Source: Candidatus Hydrogenedentota bacterium (GTDB taxonomy: Bacteria > Hydrogenedentota > Hydrogenedentia > Hydrogenedentales > CAITNO01). From it: a stretch of 6,433 bases of DNA. The notes beneath the pieces were generated by a model. That model saw only the letters and a list, made by a program, of their open reading frames with translations, did not search any database and was not told the origin of the DNA. Shown in pieces: positions 5,190 to 6,433 of the stretch (positions are counted from its first letter, which is position 1; each line of letters opens with the position of its first letter). Position numbers and translations under genes: made by a program. Where the stretch lies: NCBI GenBank assembly GCA_022710255.1, contig JAKLHG010000233.1, forward strand, positions 1 to 6,433. Reading direction: 5' to 3'.

Positions 5190-6433
5190 TTATTGGAGCC
5201 CCAACACTTTTTTCTTTCTGTCGGACGGAACTCCCGTGCTGTCCCAGCCGCGAATCTTATAATAAGTCCGTTTCATCTTTTGGAGGGGCACCCGCGTGCG
5301 GGGATCATTTTCAATCTGGAGTTCGTCGGTTAACCGTTTGGGAAGGGTGTCATCCTCCCCCTTCAAACCCATGCGGATGTTCAGCAGGCGCTCCAGGTTG
5401 TAGCCCCGTTCTCCGATATCTTTCATTCTACCCACGGTTGTTTTAATGCCCGTGACTGCGGACAAGGCCTTGGGATAAGGGAATCCGGGCAACTGCAGCG
5501 GCAGCAGTTTCCCCGGCAACTTATTGAGCAGATTCACAATGCCCCCGGAATACGGCAGCGTGGCAAAGGCCAACTTGGCGATGGGATGGTCATAATGGGA
5601 AACCAACCAGGCCGGATAAAAGGAAAACAGGGGAAACAGGCAGCATCCGGCGGCGGAAATAGCTTCCATAAGATTTTGATTCAGGATTGCCAGGGCCGCC
5701 TTCGCGCCGGTCGTGTAGGGGTTCATATGCAGCCCCAACCCCTCCATCAGCACAAGATACCCGGCGTTGAGGTGGCATCCGCCCCGGTTGGCGGTGGCGT
5801 ATCCGAGCCCCTGGCCGACCGCCCCGCGCGGTTCATAGGCGGCCAGTTCCAGCCCCTTCACATTGATGGCGAACTCTTTACCGCCGAATTTTTCCGCCAG
5901 GCGCTTGGTGCCTTCCGCCAGCAGGTCGCCGATGCCACGCCGGTACGCAATGTCTTCAAACACCTGCGGCAGGGTATCGGTCCGGCCAAAATGGAGCCCG
6001 CAGTCCCACAACCCCTTTTCCTGGAGCTCCATGGCGAAGGCGATGGTGCCGCCCGCCGTCATGGTGTCCATGCCGAGTTCATCCAACTGGTAATTGAACT
6101 CCAGGATCTGTTTCAGGTTGTTGTTCAATAGATTCGAGCCGAGCAGCCCGACCGTTTCCAGTTCCGGCCCCTTGACTTTTTTGCCGTTCACTTCCACCTG
6201 GCGGCCGCAGTGGATGGGACAGGTGACGCACCCGATATTTTTAATCAGGTGTTTTTCCGCCATGGTCTGCCCGCTGATCATGTCGAAATCTTCAAATTTG
6301 CCGTACTTGAAATTACGGGTGGCGAGCACGTTGTGATGGTTCATTCTGCGCAACAGGAAGGCGCTTCCATATTTGGGCAGCGCTTCCCCCGTGAGCGGAT
6401 GGCTCTTGAGCAGGGCAATCCAGGCCTTATACA
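5190..6433 (-). CDS. Aldehyde:ferredoxin oxidoreductase family protein, C-terminal part (5' end outside window)
   Basis: The frame is open from the right edge to TAA at 5190, giving 413 residues, roughly the last two-thirds of a ~600-residue AOR. AOR-family enzymes carry a bis-pterin tungsten (sometimes molybdenum) centre and a [4Fe-4S] cluster. They oxidise aldehydes to acids or run the reverse reaction with ferredoxin, usually in anaerobes. The cluster motif CVTCPIHC is present (C68, C71, C75 of the visible part). A later ISAAGCC (C263/C264) holds the expected fourth ligand. ANRGGCHLNAGY (about 214-225) and the C-terminal DDTLPKRL and YYKIRGWDSTGVP segments are typical of the family. The first in-frame TTG or ATG near 6350 is not the start, because coding continues upstream as AWIALLKSHPLTGEALPKYG. 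The substrate cannot be assigned. Neighbouring Mo/W-cofactor and ModE-type genes fit an enzyme needing a pterin metal. Confidence 0.93.
   Translation of the reverse strand, partial: YKAWIALLKSHPLTGEALPKYGSAFLLRRMNHHNVLATRNFKYGKFEDFDMISGQTMAEKHLIKNIGCVTCPIHCGRQVEVNGKKVKGPELETVGLLGSNLLNNNLKQILEFNYQLDELGMDTMTAGGTIAFAMELQEKGLWDCGLHFGRTDTLPQVFEDIAYRRGIGDLLAEGTKRLAEKFGGKEFAINVKGLELAAYEPRGAVGQGLGYATANRGGCHLNAGYLVLMEGLGLHMNPYTTGAKAALAILNQNLMEAISAAGCCLFPLFSFYPAWLVSHYDHPIAKLAFATLPYSGGIVNLLNKLPGKLLPLQLPGFPYPKALSAVTGIKTTVGRMKDIGERGYNLERLLNIRMGLKGEDDTLPKRLTDELQIENDPRTRVPLQKMKRTYYKIRGWDSTGVPSDRKKKVLGLQ

Overview
All six genes in this window lie on the minus strand, so they read from right to left. The set of families suggests an anaerobic or fermentative, uncultured Gram-negative-type bacterium: a tungsten/molybdenum aldehyde:ferredoxin oxidoreductase (AOR), pterin-cofactor genes, and an exported protein with Glu-Gly-Glu linkers and an EF-hand/dockerin-like N-terminus. 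The exported protein's style (signal peptide, a 'YLAGWQQG' segment, sulfatase-modifying-factor-type domains, acidic EGE linker) recalls proteins I associate with Candidatus Hydrogenedentota and other PVC-like environmental lineages. That placement is from memory and is low confidence.

Right part (about 3854-6433): the 3' two-thirds of an AOR gene runs off the right edge. After a 118-base gap come three tightly packed genes. The first is a 62-residue protein ending in the motif CQLGCF. The second is a ModE-type winged-helix protein without a molybdate-binding domain, whose start overlaps the previous stop as TGATG. The third, 7 bases further on, is a MobB-like P-loop protein with a four-cysteine insert. 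This looks like one transcription unit devoted to a pterin-metal enzyme.

Middle (3724-3853 and moeA): directly after the MobB-like stop codon lies a large imperfect inverted repeat with 25-base arms and extra flanking pairs. On the minus strand a T-run follows it. It could be an intergenic terminator or attenuator, or a REP/BIME-like repeat. Beyond it lies moeA, encoding molybdopterin molybdenumtransferase, the metal-insertion step of Mo/W cofactor synthesis.

Left part (1-2547): a 116-base gap with a plausible promoter precedes a long gene that is still open at the left edge (810 codons visible). It encodes an exported protein with a single EF-hand-like loop and two tandem formylglycine-generating-enzyme-fold (SUMF1) domains joined by a purely acidic linker. 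Both domains lack one of the two catalytic cysteines of true FGE, so they are more likely structural or binding modules. This gene appears functionally separate from the cofactor cluster.

The most interesting signal is the compact module AOR / CQLGCF mini-protein / ModE-type HTH / Cys-cluster MobB-like protein / MoeA. Two of its members have no textbook function that I can assign.
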